In this document: positions 35,790-46,168 of the stretch, in pieces
How the letters are laid out: each line of letters begins with the position of its first letter
Position numbering within the stretch: the first letter of the stretch is position 1
Source of the DNA: Rubripirellula reticaptiva
GTDB lineage: Bacteria; Planctomycetota; Planctomycetia; Pirellulales; Pirellulaceae
DNA length: 64,000 nt
Direction of reading: 5' to 3'
NCBI RefSeq assembly: GCF_007860175.1
Contig: NZ_SJPX01000003.1
Span: 1,065,380 to 1,129,379, forward strand
The notes under the pieces: model-generated
The model's input: only the letters and a program-made list of their open reading frames with translations
What the model was told of the DNA's origin: nothing
Databases searched by the model: none
Translations under genes and position numbers: made by a program

Positions 35790-36146
35790 ATGGCGACTGA
35801 ACCTACCGTTGATGTTTTGCTGGACAGGTTTAGCCAAGAAGCGATGTCGGTTTTCTATCCATTTCTGATTGTTTCGGTGGTCGATCGAAACGGATCGGCG
35901 TCACGAGAACAGATCGCGGGGGAAATTTCCAAGCTAACACGTGGTGCATTTTCGTGTGAACCTGCGTCGCACAACCGACAAGTTAGTCGTCTCGAAAAAA
36001 CGTTTCGGCTGATTGAGCCCGTGAACAACGAAAAGAACAGAACGCTGGTGCAATATCGACTGACCGCAAAAGGTAAACGCTTGTACGCCGAGTCGCTTGA
36101 GCAAGTCGTCCATCCGCTGCGGAATGTACTGAAATCCCTAGACTGA
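35790..36146 (+). CDS. Putative winged-helix transcriptional regulator
   Basis: 118 residues. The pattern FLIVSVVDRNGSASREQIAGEI, SRLEKTFRLIEPV and VQYRLTAKGKRLYAESLEQV is that of a MarR/PadR-like winged helix: recognition helix in the middle, beta wing with the RLTAKGK motif, then a C-terminal dimerisation helix. It starts at ATG with GGAG seven bases upstream; a frame from 35763 is longer but has no ribosome-binding site. It follows the cysteine-repeat gene on the same strand with about 108 bases between. Target unknown. Confidence 0.7.
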   Translation: MATEPTVDVLLDRFSQEAMSVFYPFLIVSVVDRNGSASREQIAGEISKLTRGAFSCEPASHNRQVSRLEKTFRLIEPVNNEKNRTLVQYRLTAKGKRLYAESLEQVVHPLRNVLKSLD

Positions 36147-36213
36147 CTAGCTGTGTCAGAAAATTGCCGCTTGTTGCAACGTGAAATTCTGCCGGCTACA
36201 GACTCGCGACCTG

Positions 36214-39120
36214 CTAAAAGCGGATGCCAATCGTGTCCTCAAACAGCAATTCCAACTCGTCTTCGTCATGAAACAAATCATCGGCTCGCGACGCTTCAAG
36301 TGAAGTCGTCAGCAGATGATTTTTTCGCCCTGGTCCGTTTTGCAGTTCACTCTCTGTCGCGGTTCGACCTAAGCGATTGATGACTTGCAACGCGTCGAGG
36401 GCTGTGATTTGGAAGTCTCCGTTGACGTCATACGAAAACGCGGGAGTAATTCTAAATTGGACATGACCAGATGTTGGGTCAATGAATCGACGCAGTGAAA
36501 GCTCGTTGATGATGTTCAACGCATCCAACGCTGTTACCTGAGCGTCTTCGTTTACGTCGTAGGGATTTGATTGGTTCGTCCAGGCTGATAAAGCAGTCAC
36601 GTCGAAACGCACAGCCATCAGATTGTTGCCTTCGTCCGACTCGGTGACCTCGTTGTTTGCGTCAACATCAAGCAGCAGGAAAAACGGTCCGTCGGCAATT
36701 CCGTCTGGCACGACTATTCTCGCGTTCACTTGTGAATGCGATTCAAAGGGCTCGATCGCAGTGGTTTCAAAACTGTCCAATTCGATGTCGGTTGCATCAA
36801 GCTGTGCGTCGCTGGACCAATAGACCCGGTGGGTTGATGCTGTTGCTTGAGTGCCCCCGGCATTCTCAATCAGCCATTCAAGATAGACAACGTCGCCGCT
36901 TGGTCCGCTAATCGGTGCTCCATCATTCGGCAGGACTCCAACGAGGTCTGCCGCCGAGTCGCCACGACGGGGCAGGTCAGCACTTGCGGTGTTGTCTGAC
37001 TCTTCGATTTCCACGAACCGCGAGTCAGAATCAAGAACCGCTACGAGTTCTACTGCCCATGACGGTCTTTGGTACCGTATTTTTGAGTATTGAAATCGTT
37101 CGAAGTTGACTGAATCGTTATCCGGCACAACCGAGCGAGTGAACGCAGTTTGTCGCGAACTGCCGCTATCGTTACGCCAATAGAGTTGGATCAGCAGTTC
37201 TTCGCCTGCAAGCAGACCGTCGGTGTTGTATTGCAGCAAAAAGTTGCCAGCGTCCCTGTCGTACGTCAGCGACAACGCGTTGAGTGAAGGCCTGATGTCG
37301 AGGGCGGTATTGTTATCGTCCTCGTCAGTCTCTGCAAACCTCTGCTGCGGGTCAGCAGTCGCGATCAAATGGGTTGCAGTTTGGGGACGATTTTCAGAAA
37401 AACCAGCGGTTTGAAAAGTAATCTCGGATGCCAAATTTCCTGTTGGTGACCACGTCGCTGAATCCGCGACCGCCAACAGGTTCCCCTGTTCGTCGGCCCA
37501 GTGGAGTTCAATGTCAATGATTTCGTTTGAAAACACGTTGCTCGCTTGAAGCGTCAACGTCGCAACATCAGCTTGGTCCGAAAGAAGCAAAGATGACGCG
37601 GTCACGTTGGCCGGAAGCTCACTGGATTGATTATCCGACTCATCCATTTCGAAGTAATGATTATCAGCATCCAGTACGGCAGCGATTGAAACAGCGTTTG
37701 TAGGTCGCGGAGTTCCTAGCTCGCTCGCGAAGATGAAAGCGTCAATTTCGCCGTTTCCTTCGATCGGAACGTCTTTTGTCAACGCAGTGCCAACGATATC
37801 TCCATTGGCGTTTCTCCACTGGTAGTCGACGCGAATCGTTTCGGAATGGATGAAATTGACTGCTGTGAACCGATGTTCCAATCCATTGCCGCTCGCATCA
37901 AGTTGCAATTCGTTCAATCCCAAAAATGCCGTTACGTTCAGTTTTTGAAAGTTATTGGATTCATTGGACTCTTTGTAGTCATTGTTTACATCGACTTTTA
38001 CCGACAGCTGGGCTGCACCGGCGGGGCGATTCAGTAGTAGCTCGTCGTAGTCAAACTCGATAGGAACGAGATCTGAAGCGATCGGGTTTACCTGTTTGAT
38101 GGCGGCGGTTTCTAGATATCCCCCGGTTTGATCTCCCCAGTTCAGACGCACTGAGACAGAATCTTGGATTAGCAAATTGAACGCCACCATGTTGATCGCG
38201 ACGGTCTGGTTGGAAGCAATGAGATCGAGTGATGTTGCCGCAATTTCTGGTGCCACACTTAACGAGGCCTCGTTGTTCATTTCATCGGATTCGACGTGAA
38301 TGTCGCCATCGTCTGCAACCACTAGAATCGATGCAGCAGCATAGGGGCGGTCATAGGGGGCCGATAACGCGTTGAGAACAGTCTCCGTCTCTCCCAACGT
38401 TTGGACCTGCCAGCGAAGAAGTTCCGAGATTCTTTGGCCCGAATCGTCGACCCAATAGGCAGCAACATCAACTGGACGCAACAGATCTGTTTCTTGAACA
38501 ATTACCGTTGCAGTCACAAGGCCGCTCGATTCGATCAGCGATTTGACTTCGACGTCACCAATGAATCGACCTTTCGAAATCCATGTCCCAGAGGACTGGC
38601 CATACTGAATCAAAGTGGTGTTTGTCAGCGGATCAATCTGCTCTTCATATTGCCCGGTTGTCGGGTTGTAGTAGTCGCAAGCTTCGTACCCGTAGTCGCC
38701 TGACCAAGTGCCAGTGATCTCGGTCATCGCTGAATTGAAGCGGCCACTGAATTGGCCTACGTAGCCATATTCATCAGCGAACACTTCATCGTGTCCAGTT
38801 ACGTTGTTGGCAGTGACTGTTCCGGTGCGAGTGACGCCCGTTGCACCTGTTGTGCAGGGCTGGCGCACGTTGGGGTCCGTGTCGGTGACCGTCCCGGGCT
38901 GCATGGCTTCATCGATTGCGCCGTTCCCCGCGGCGACATCCGTAAAGTGAATGCGCGTCGTACCTTCCGCCAGATTGATTCTTGATGACGGATGCTGGGT
39001 GACCACCGTGCTGACCAGGTCACCTTGCCATATTCCAACGGCCAATAGTCGACGCTGCTCGAGTGCTTCCAAAGCAAGCGATTTGGTGTTGTATCTGCGT
39101 GGACGACGTTGCGTGTTCAT
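36214..39120 (-). CDS. Giant extracellular protein with CARDB-like repeats and dockerin
   Basis: 968 residues. Planctomycete sorting motif LEALEQRRLLA near residue 20 after a basic start (MNTQRRPRRYNTKS). The body contains about six CARDB-type beta-sandwich units, recognised by their repeated ends of form D-x-D/N-x-x-x-E-x-x-E-x-x-N (for example VESDEMNNEA, KESNESNNF, EMDESDNQS, ETDEDDNNT). At the C-terminus are two calcium-binding dockerin repeats (YDVNEDAQVTALDALNIIN and YDVNGDFQITALDALQVIN). Probably secreted and surface-attached or cohesin-bound. The ATG at 39120 gives the family's typical start; a longer frame reaches 39267. Divergent from the next giant protein. Substrate or partner unknown. 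Confidence 0.85.
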   Translation of the reverse strand: MNTQRRPRRYNTKSLALEALEQRRLLAVGIWQGDLVSTVVTQHPSSRINLAEGTTRIHFTDVAAGNGAIDEAMQPGTVTDTDPNVRQPCTTGATGVTRTGTVTANNVTGHDEVFADEYGYVGQFSGRFNSAMTEITGTWSGDYGYEACDYYNPTTGQYEEQIDPLTNTTLIQYGQSSGTWISKGRFIGDVEVKSLIESSGLVTATVIVQETDLLRPVDVAAYWVDDSGQRISELLRWQVQTLGETETVLNALSAPYDRPYAAASILVVADDGDIHVESDEMNNEASLSVAPEIAATSLDLIASNQTVAINMVAFNLLIQDSVSVRLNWGDQTGGYLETAAIKQVNPIASDLVPIEFDYDELLLNRPAGAAQLSVKVDVNNDYKESNESNNFQKLNVTAFLGLNELQLDASGNGLEHRFTAVNFIHSETIRVDYQWRNANGDIVGTALTKDVPIEGNGEIDAFIFASELGTPRPTNAVSIAAVLDADNHYFEMDESDNQSSELPANVTASSLLLSDQADVATLTLQASNVFSNEIIDIELHWADEQGNLLAVADSATWSPTGNLASEITFQTAGFSENRPQTATHLIATADPQQRFAETDEDDNNTALDIRPSLNALSLTYDRDAGNFLLQYNTDGLLAGEELLIQLYWRNDSGSSRQTAFTRSVVPDNDSVNFERFQYSKIRYQRPSWAVELVAVLDSDSRFVEIEESDNTASADLPRRGDSAADLVGVLPNDGAPISGPSGDVVYLEWLIENAGGTQATASTHRVYWSSDAQLDATDIELDSFETTAIEPFESHSQVNARIVVPDGIADGPFFLLLDVDANNEVTESDEGNNLMAVRFDVTALSAWTNQSNPYDVNEDAQVTALDALNIINELSLRRFIDPTSGHVQFRITPAFSYDVNGDFQITALDALQVINRLGRTATESELQNGPGRKNHLLTTSLEASRADDLFHDEDELELLFEDTIGIRF

Positions 39121-39542
39121 CGTTGATTGCCTCGGTGCAAAGGCGAGCAACGCACTTGCTTGTCGAGTTTGGGGGGAAACAATTTGACATTTCACCCTAG
39201 TCACTTCGGGGCGTGATGCCAAGGCTCTCGCATACTTTTGGGTAACGATGTTTAGCACTTTAAGCATTGGGGACGCCGGGATCGACCAGCTTGATACGTG
39301 AACTCGATGCGGACTTTGGTATACGTATGAGCGTGCCGAAGATGAGGTTCCCAGGCGTCGGGTTTGCCCAAAGGATCAGAAGAGCGAATTACTCGACGAA
39401 CCTCGATCTTGCGGTGCGTGTCTTTCTTCGTCTTCCAAAATCTGGTCGGAATCGACGCGGATTCTCCCTAGATCTGGGTACTGATGCTCCGGTTGAAAGA
39501 ATACACTGAGACCTTGCAGCTATGGTTAGACAAGGTGCCGCG
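39121..39542. promoter_or_regulatory. Divergent region between two giant extracellular protein genes
   Basis: 422 bases, the only place for promoters of both dockerin proteins, suggesting shared control. AAGG lies eight bases before the right-hand start (39543). No operator or sigma-factor site was recognised. Confidence 0.45.
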
Positions 39543-42500
39543 ATGAACTATCGAAAACGTAACCGCCGGTCGCGCCGCGCTCGAGTGGAGGGACTCGAGC
39601 AGCGTCAGTTGTTGGCTGGCGATCTGGTTTTGGTCGATGATCGGTTCGCGACGGATCAGAACTCGAGACCGATTCTTTTCGATGTTCTGGGCAACGACGT
39701 GGTCGACAATGACTACACCGGAGCAGGCAAAATCACGGCAGTGAGTACCGCGAGTCTGGGCGGGCGAGTGCAGATCGTCGCAGGTGGATCCCGTCTTCAG
39801 TACACTCCGCCGGCCGATCATGCTGGCACGGAAACGTTCCGTTACACCGTTGATGATCTGCTGTCGGCCGAAGTTGCTGTCGAAATTGTTTCTCCGTTGA
39901 TACCGTTTGAGACAACCATTGATTTGTCGCAAGACGAGTATCGGTTGGACTTGTTGCTAGGGGCTCGGTTCCCTGATGGCTACACCGGTGACCGTCGAAT
40001 CACGCTGGCTAGCGAGACTGCGCAGGGATCGGGACTTCGCATCAGTGATGACGGGCAGTCGGTTGTCTATCGAACCGAGACCAATCGTTCATCCAAGGAT
40101 CAGTTCACTTACATTGTCGATGACCGCTTCGTCGGCACCGCAGTGGTCAATGTTCGCAGCCCGCTGGTCTTCGACCAATTCGAGATCGTTCAAAACAGCG
40201 GAACGACGAATCTGGATCTGTTGCGAAATGATTTTCGGCTCGGCGCGGCCGGATCCAATGACGGAGTGTTGTCCGAAGACGACTGGCTGGTGGATCGCCT
40301 GAATGCACGCATCACCCATGTCCTCGGCGTGCCTGATTCAGTCGACGTTACGATCGCCAACGACGGTCGCAACGTAAACTTGACGGCCGCGGACGACTAT
40401 TTCGGCTACATCAATTTTCGTTACGTCGTTGACAGTCGGTTTGAACAGACCGCATCGGTCCGAGTCGCGCGGCCGGTCGCCAATGATTCTTTGTTCGCAG
40501 ACATTGATGGCGGTGTTCACCGCTTGGACGTCTTGAGCAACGACAAGTATAGATCAGTTTTTGGTGGATCGCAGGTCGATGTTGTTGCCCGAGTGACTTC
40601 GGTGACTTCGGGCGATCAGGGAGGCACGGTCGAAGTGTCCGAAAACGGCTTGTCTGTTCTTTACACACCGGCCGACGGGTTCACTGGTGTTGAGCACTTC
40701 GATTACATCGCAGACGGAAAATTTTCGGCGTCGGTGAGTGTCGAAGTCACCCTGCCCGTTCGCAATGACTACTTCAGTGTCTACCCCGGTACCACCAATC
40801 GTATTGACGTTTTGGCCAACGATTTCTTGGCAGACGGTTTTTTCGAGAATGACCGCCCGGCGCAAGAGATAACGTCGGTCACCGCGACGGCGTTGGGTGG
40901 GACGGTTGTCGTTGGCAGCGTCATTCAATACACGCCGCCAAATGATGTCGTCGGCTACGAAAACGATTCGTTCGAATACATGGTCAACGATCAGTACACC
41001 GCAACGGTCCAGCTTCGGATCACGCCACTGACCGAACCAGTTCGATTCGAATTTGATCAACGTCAGCCGCGTGATCTTTACGTCCTTGGCAATGATCATT
41101 TCGGGCTCGACTACTTGGGCGATTCGCAAATCACGAGCGTGTCACAGCCGAGCGATGGTGGCACGGCGTCGATCAGTGAAAGCGGCAGGTTCATTCGCTA
41201 TCAACCGGGTGGTTCGTCGGAGACATTCTCTTACACGGTGGACCAACGCTATACTGAAACCGTCTCGGTCGGGGCAATTCCGCGACTCCGTTCTGATCGT
41301 GCTGTGGCCGACCAGAACGGAGCCGCGATCACCGTCGACGTCCTGGCAAACGATTTTCCCAGTTACTTAAGCGGTACTTACGGCGCCTATGCTGGCCCTC
41401 GCGTCCTGAGCGAAGTGACCGCAACCGAGCAGGGCGGCATCGTCTCGATCGTCGATGGAAAGATCCGCTATACGCCACCGCCGGAATACATCGGGGAAGA
41501 CACGTTCCAGTACATTGTTGATGACTATCTCAGCCAAATTGTCCGAGTAAATGTGGTACGGCGTGCCGCTGACGATGTCGTTCGCGTTGCTCCCGGCAGT
41601 CAAGCGAATACGCTAAACGTGCTAGCCAACGATATTCTGGGCGCGGACTACAACGGTGTCGGCTTGATATCCGAGGTGTTTGCATCGACGGCCGGCGGCG
41701 AAGTCACGATCGCCGACGACCGGCGCAGTGTCATGTACACGCCGGCGGTCGGCTTCACCGGCGAAGACACCTTTGTCTATACGATCGACGGCCAATCGCG
41801 GGCGACCGTGACGGTTTCGGTCCACGAAACGACGACCGATCGGCTGGGCAAGTTCGATTCGGTGGACCAGTTCCGCGACTACGTGCTTGATCTCGCCGTG
41901 ACTCGTTATCAGGGGCAATTTGGACAGTCTGCCTATCGTTACTTTGACGAGACCGACGAACGATACGATGCGCTCAATTTCGATGGTGGTGTCGCTTCGC
42001 CCGAGTATTCGGAAACCAACGTCCAAGTCGCTGGCGTCGACGAGCATGACATTGTCGAAACGGACGGCTTCTTCATTTACACGCTTCGTGGCAACGAACT
42101 AACCATCGTTAAGAGTCTGCCTGCGGATAATCTTGAACTCGTCTCGCGGACTCAAGTCGAAGGCACGCCGATCGGCATGTACCTGGACGGCGACCGCGTG
42201 ACCGTCATTGCACAAATGACCAGCGACGTCGTCAGTCCGCAAATATTCGACTCGTCGCGGTTCGTCGTTGACATTCCTGTCGGTCTCTCCGTGTACCCTC
42301 GGCCTAATTCGCCATCGTCGACAATCGTGACGGTCTTGGACGTTGCCGACCGTTCGGATCCCATCGTCGTCCAGAGGACCCAGTTTGACGCTCGTTTTGA
42401 CGATTCTCGCCGGATCGATGATCAGGTTTTCCTAATCATGCAGTCGGACGGTTTGTTGCCGGATCTCGAACTTGTTTGCGTCGAAGAAGGCGTTTGCACG

Positions 42501-44276
42501 TACGAAACAGAGCAGGAGTTTTCCGATCGAGTGATCGCGAATTTTGCGATGTTGATCGAGGAGACGCTGCCGGGCTACGAGAGCTATGACGCCGACGGTG
42601 AATTGGTTCGCGGTGGCCCGCTGCTGATGCCCGAGGACATTAATCGATCACTTGATAACGCTTCCTCGATGACAATTGTCGCGTCGATCGACATGGCGTC
42701 TAGCCAACCTGGCCTGTCCGCCGTCTCGGGTGTAACGTCCGATTTTCGCAGCCAAATTTTCGCTAGTGCGACCAGCTTGTATGTCTTCACCGAACATCGC
42801 GAGGCGGTCGAAAATGAGGTTTGGACCGAGATCCAGAAATTCGACTGGGATGCCCAGTCAGGTGCGATCGAGTTCGCAGCGACTGGTGACGTCCCGGGGC
42901 GGTTTTCGAATCAGTTTGCCGCGGACGAGAGTGATGGATTGCTGCGAGTGACAACGGAAATTGTCAACGTGGGCACTGGCAATCATTCCGCCCAAAACGA
43001 GACCGGCGTGTTCGTGATGCAAGATGACGCGGGTGTACTCGAATTCGTTGGCAGCCTCCAAAACTTGTCGGTTGGCCAGAACATCAAGAGCGTGCGTTAT
43101 TTTGGCGACCGAGTTTTCGTAACGACATTTGAAACGATCGACCCGCTTTATGCGATCGACCTCAGCGACGTTGCATCGCCAAGTGTGATTGGGCATGTCT
43201 CGATCCCAGGCTTTAGCAGTTACATGCAGTTCATCACGCCAGATCGTTTGTTGACGATCGGCACCAACACGGCAACCGGTTTCGGTGGCCGTGCGATGGT
43301 CTCGCTGTTCGACGTCAGCGAGTTGAATCATCCAGCCCTGGTGGACCAGTACAATTTGCCGAAGTACTCGACCAGCGAGGCCAACAACGACCATCACGCG
43401 TTCGGTTGGTTCGCAAATCACGAATTGCTTTCGGTCCCGACCAGTCGCTACTTCAGCGAACGATTCGATTCCGATGATGACGGCTACAAGGATTCGACTC
43501 GGTCGGTCCGGGAAGACGAGCTATCGATCTTGCATATCGACGCCAATGGGATCTCGCCACGTGGCGAAGTGGCTCATCAAGCCAAGGTTGAGCGGAGTGT
43601 GTCGATCAACGATTTCATCTATTCGGTTGGCCAAGACGGGATTCGTGCTGTCAACGTCGGCGACGCTGCCACGGTTGTCGACCAAGTTTTGTTCGACTGG
43701 GATTTGGTCACGTCGGTTCCGCCTTGGGGGCCGTTTGAGCCGCTGCCATTGGCCAAAGCGGTTCGCCAGCGACTGGCGTCGGACAAGGGCATCGATGTCG
43801 GCAACGTGATGTTGGTCACCCAGGAAAAAGTCGGCGGTCGATTTGATGTCGTGGTCCGCTCGGGTAGCGATCACTATCACTATCAGGGCAGCGACGAACA
43901 TGATTTGGTTCTGGCTGACGAAACGTTCGCGTTCGCACCGAACATGCACAATCGCGAAAAGCCGTTGGATGCAAACGGCGATGGTGCAATCAGCGCGTTA
44001 GATGCGTTGATGGTGATCAACCAACTGGCGTTGCAGAAGAGCACGTCGGTCGACCAAGTTCTGCGGCAAATCAATGTTCAAATCGGTCGCTACGTCGATA
44101 CCAACGGTGACGGCCAAGTGACCGCGATCGACGCGCTTAGGATCATCAACGAAATGGCACGTGCAAACGCTCGTGATACGGTTTCGTTTGAATTGTTAAT
44201 TGCTACCCTTCCGCAGCGGTCCCAAGTCGTTGACAAATTCTTCCGTGACGAAGACACCGTCGGCCAGCTTTTCTAA
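39543..44276 (+). CDS. Giant extracellular protein: cadherin-like repeats, beta-propeller, dockerin
   Basis: About 1577 residues. Basic start with sorting motif VEGLEQRQLLAGDL. About eight tandem ~95-residue cadherin/Ig-like units follow, each marked by LDVLxND-type motifs (FDVLGNDV, LDLLRNDF, LDVLSNDK, IDVLANDF, LYVLGNDH, VDVLANDF, LNVLANDI) and YTPP/YTPA. Then comes a large beta-propeller domain (VAGVDEHDIVETDGFFIYTL onwards, about 820-1440) of the secreted beta-propeller family. It ends with two dockerin repeats (DANGDGAISALDALMVIN, DTNGDGQVTAIDALRIIN). Likely an adhesin or surface-anchored sensing/catalytic protein. The ATG at 39543 has AAGG at good spacing. Confidence 0.87.
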   Translation: MNYRKRNRRSRRARVEGLEQRQLLAGDLVLVDDRFATDQNSRPILFDVLGNDVVDNDYTGAGKITAVSTASLGGRVQIVAGGSRLQYTPPADHAGTETFRYTVDDLLSAEVAVEIVSPLIPFETTIDLSQDEYRLDLLLGARFPDGYTGDRRITLASETAQGSGLRISDDGQSVVYRTETNRSSKDQFTYIVDDRFVGTAVVNVRSPLVFDQFEIVQNSGTTNLDLLRNDFRLGAAGSNDGVLSEDDWLVDRLNARITHVLGVPDSVDVTIANDGRNVNLTAADDYFGYINFRYVVDSRFEQTASVRVARPVANDSLFADIDGGVHRLDVLSNDKYRSVFGGSQVDVVARVTSVTSGDQGGTVEVSENGLSVLYTPADGFTGVEHFDYIADGKFSASVSVEVTLPVRNDYFSVYPGTTNRIDVLANDFLADGFFENDRPAQEITSVTATALGGTVVVGSVIQYTPPNDVVGYENDSFEYMVNDQYTATVQLRITPLTEPVRFEFDQRQPRDLYVLGNDHFGLDYLGDSQITSVSQPSDGGTASISESGRFIRYQPGGSSETFSYTVDQRYTETVSVGAIPRLRSDRAVADQNGAAITVDVLANDFPSYLSGTYGAYAGPRVLSEVTATEQGGIVSIVDGKIRYTPPPEYIGEDTFQYIVDDYLSQIVRVNVVRRAADDVVRVAPGSQANTLNVLANDILGADYNGVGLISEVFASTAGGEVTIADDRRSVMYTPAVGFTGEDTFVYTIDGQSRATVTVSVHETTTDRLGKFDSVDQFRDYVLDLAVTRYQGQFGQSAYRYFDETDERYDALNFDGGVASPEYSETNVQVAGVDEHDIVETDGFFIYTLRGNELTIVKSLPADNLELVSRTQVEGTPIGMYLDGDRVTVIAQMTSDVVSPQIFDSSRFVVDIPVGLSVYPRPNSPSSTIVTVLDVADRSDPIVVQRTQFDARFDDSRRIDDQVFLIMQSDGLLPDLELVCVEEGVCTYETEQEFSDRVIANFAMLIEETLPGYESYDADGELVRGGPLLMPEDINRSLDNASSMTIVASIDMASSQPGLSAVSGVTSDFRSQIFASATSLYVFTEHREAVENEVWTEIQKFDWDAQSGAIEFAATGDVPGRFSNQFAADESDGLLRVTTEIVNVGTGNHSAQNETGVFVMQDDAGVLEFVGSLQNLSVGQNIKSVRYFGDRVFVTTFETIDPLYAIDLSDVASPSVIGHVSIPGFSSYMQFITPDRLLTIGTNTATGFGGRAMVSLFDVSELNHPALVDQYNLPKYSTSEANNDHHAFGWFANHELLSVPTSRYFSERFDSDDDGYKDSTRSVREDELSILHIDANGISPRGEVAHQAKVERSVSINDFIYSVGQDGIRAVNVGDAATVVDQVLFDWDLVTSVPPWGPFEPLPLAKAVRQRLASDKGIDVGNVMLVTQEKVGGRFDVVVRSGSDHYHYQGSDEHDLVLADETFAFAPNMHNREKPLDANGDGAISALDALMVINQLALQKSTSVDQVLRQINVQIGRYVDTNGDGQVTAIDALRIINEMARANARDTVSFELLIATLPQRSQVVDKFFRDEDTVGQLF

Positions 44277-44320
44277 GCGTAGACGCATGGTTCGCACGCC
44301 CAACAGTGCGGAGCGTGCTT

Positions 44321-46168
44321 TTACTTGGCTGAATCGAGTTGTGCGTCCGGTTCGCCTAACAGTTGCGAAAAGGATCGTCGGTCGACGCCATCTGGCAGTC
44401 GATTCGTGTCTTCGTTTTGCACCCAAAGATGATCCTCGGCGAACCAAACGCCGTTGTTCTTTGAGTCTCGTACGATCAGCGGCAGATCAGGTTTGTCGCT
44501 GTTTTGCGGCGTGAAGCCGCCAAGCTCGGAATCGTACAGATGAATCGATGACTCTTCTCCGTTCGACACGATCAAGTCATCGTGTCCGTCGTGGTTCAAG
44601 TCCACGAATCGCACGCCATTGTCCTGGCCACGATCATCGACGATGGCAACTAGCATCGGTGATTCTCGTTCAGCCCAAATTCCGGTTGCGCCGAGCTTCA
44701 AGATTCGCTTTGTCACTGGATTCGCAACAATGATCTCCGACAGTCCGTCGCCGTCCAAGTCGCGCAGACGTACTCCTTGGTCAATTCCGTTGACCGAAGT
44801 GCGGACGTCCGACAATTCGCTTGGCAATGCGATCCGCACGAAATTGCCATCGATGAAATCGTAGATCGCTCGTTCGCGTTCGTTGCTGACTAGCAGCGAC
44901 ACCGTTGCGCGACTGGACAACCGGCCAAACTTGACTCCCAGGTCAACCACGTCACCAGATTCGCGGTTGTCCACAAACTGTACTCCATGACTGTCGCTGG
45001 CGAATTCAACGTCTCGCCAATTGTTCGTTTCCGGTTGCCAAACTCTGGCGACCTGGCGTTGCTGGTTTCCGATCAACACATCCAGAAATCCGTCCTGATT
45101 CAGATCCAGAATCCGGACGCCGTTGTCACCGCCGGCGGACGAGCGAATGGGGTGCCCCGAAAGCAAGTTTTGGTTGATTCGCTGCACGCATTCTTTGAAC
45201 GTCAGGAATTTTACTCGCTTGCCGTACCTAGCGTTGACTCGGTCGATGACCGTAACCATTTGGTCGGGACGTAGCCAGTTGTGCGGATGAAAGACAATGT
45301 TCGCGATCCCCTTTTTGATGACGGTGGCGTCAATCGCGGCCACCAGGTCATCAACCGTCTTGGGGTTGTACGGTTGTTGGATGTTCTGGCCATGCCAATC
45401 ATCGGGAACCGTGCATGGAAACTCCCAGCAGGTTTTTCCGATGACGTAGGGATAGGGGTAGTTGTCGACCTTGTTCACAAACGACGGAAACGGTAGGTAT
45501 CGGCGGAATCGCTCTTGGCCGTTTTCGTTCAGCGTGATCGACTTTGGCAGCATCGGATCGGCTGACGTGAACAGGCATTCGACAGAACTGCTCGCTTGCA
45601 GAAAGTTGCCCTTGTCGGTGGTCGTGTTGACAATTTCGGCAAACGCTCGCGGGCTAGGCGTGTTCTTCGAATCCATGCACGGGAATCGAAAGGCAACGGG
45701 TTGGTTGCCGGGTATCGCAAACATGACATCAACGCATCGATCGTAAGTCGATTTGGCTTTCGCGAAATCGTTTCCCTGCAGGCATGGGCAGGGATGGTCG
45801 ACCGTGTGTGTTTCGAGCGATAGTCCTTCGGCGAGCCAGGCCTGTAACTGGGGATCGTTCGGATCAACTTGGCAGGTCATGATGCTGACAGCCGCTCGGC
45901 CATCAATCGCATTCAGGCGGTCCAAGATCGGACGCAAGTAAGCTTCGTACTTGGCCGTGTCCCGCATGTCATCGATTCCCAATGTCACAACCGCATCGAC
46001 GCCCGGTTCGCCAATCCACTGGGGCGTCGTCAGTTTGGGGAAATCGATTCCGGGATAGTACGGGTCCAGGAATTCGTCCAAATAGGTCAACGCGTTCGTC
46101 TGGGCTGAAAGGACGCCACAGAATACGCAAGCCCATGCGGCAAAGAGAACTGGCAGAATCAAACGCAT
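44321..46168 (-). CDS. Secreted polysaccharide deacetylase with FG-GAP repeats
   Basis: 615 residues with a signal peptide (about 1-22, MRLILPVLFAAWACVFCGVLSAQ). Residues 50-340 resemble a polysaccharide deacetylase: VVTLGIDDMRDTAKYEAYL start, SLETHTVDHPCPC zinc-ligand region, and NIVFHPHNW near the end of the barrel. The C-terminal half carries about four FG-GAP/VCBS-like repeats with D-x-N/D-x-D-G-x-D motifs (DLNQDGFLDVLIGN, DLDGDGLSEIIVAN, DLNHDGHDDLIVSN), likely a calcium-binding propeller. Convergent with the giant protein and divergent from the DUF1553-DUF1501 pair. Substrate unknown; deacetylase catalysis is inferred from fold motifs. Confidence 0.8.
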   Translation of the reverse strand: MRLILPVLFAAWACVFCGVLSAQTNALTYLDEFLDPYYPGIDFPKLTTPQWIGEPGVDAVVTLGIDDMRDTAKYEAYLRPILDRLNAIDGRAAVSIMTCQVDPNDPQLQAWLAEGLSLETHTVDHPCPCLQGNDFAKAKSTYDRCVDVMFAIPGNQPVAFRFPCMDSKNTPSPRAFAEIVNTTTDKGNFLQASSSVECLFTSADPMLPKSITLNENGQERFRRYLPFPSFVNKVDNYPYPYVIGKTCWEFPCTVPDDWHGQNIQQPYNPKTVDDLVAAIDATVIKKGIANIVFHPHNWLRPDQMVTVIDRVNARYGKRVKFLTFKECVQRINQNLLSGHPIRSSAGGDNGVRILDLNQDGFLDVLIGNQQRQVARVWQPETNNWRDVEFASDSHGVQFVDNRESGDVVDLGVKFGRLSSRATVSLLVSNERERAIYDFIDGNFVRIALPSELSDVRTSVNGIDQGVRLRDLDGDGLSEIIVANPVTKRILKLGATGIWAERESPMLVAIVDDRGQDNGVRFVDLNHDGHDDLIVSNGEESSIHLYDSELGGFTPQNSDKPDLPLIVRDSKNNGVWFAEDHLWVQNEDTNRLPDGVDRRSFSQLLGEPDAQLDSAK

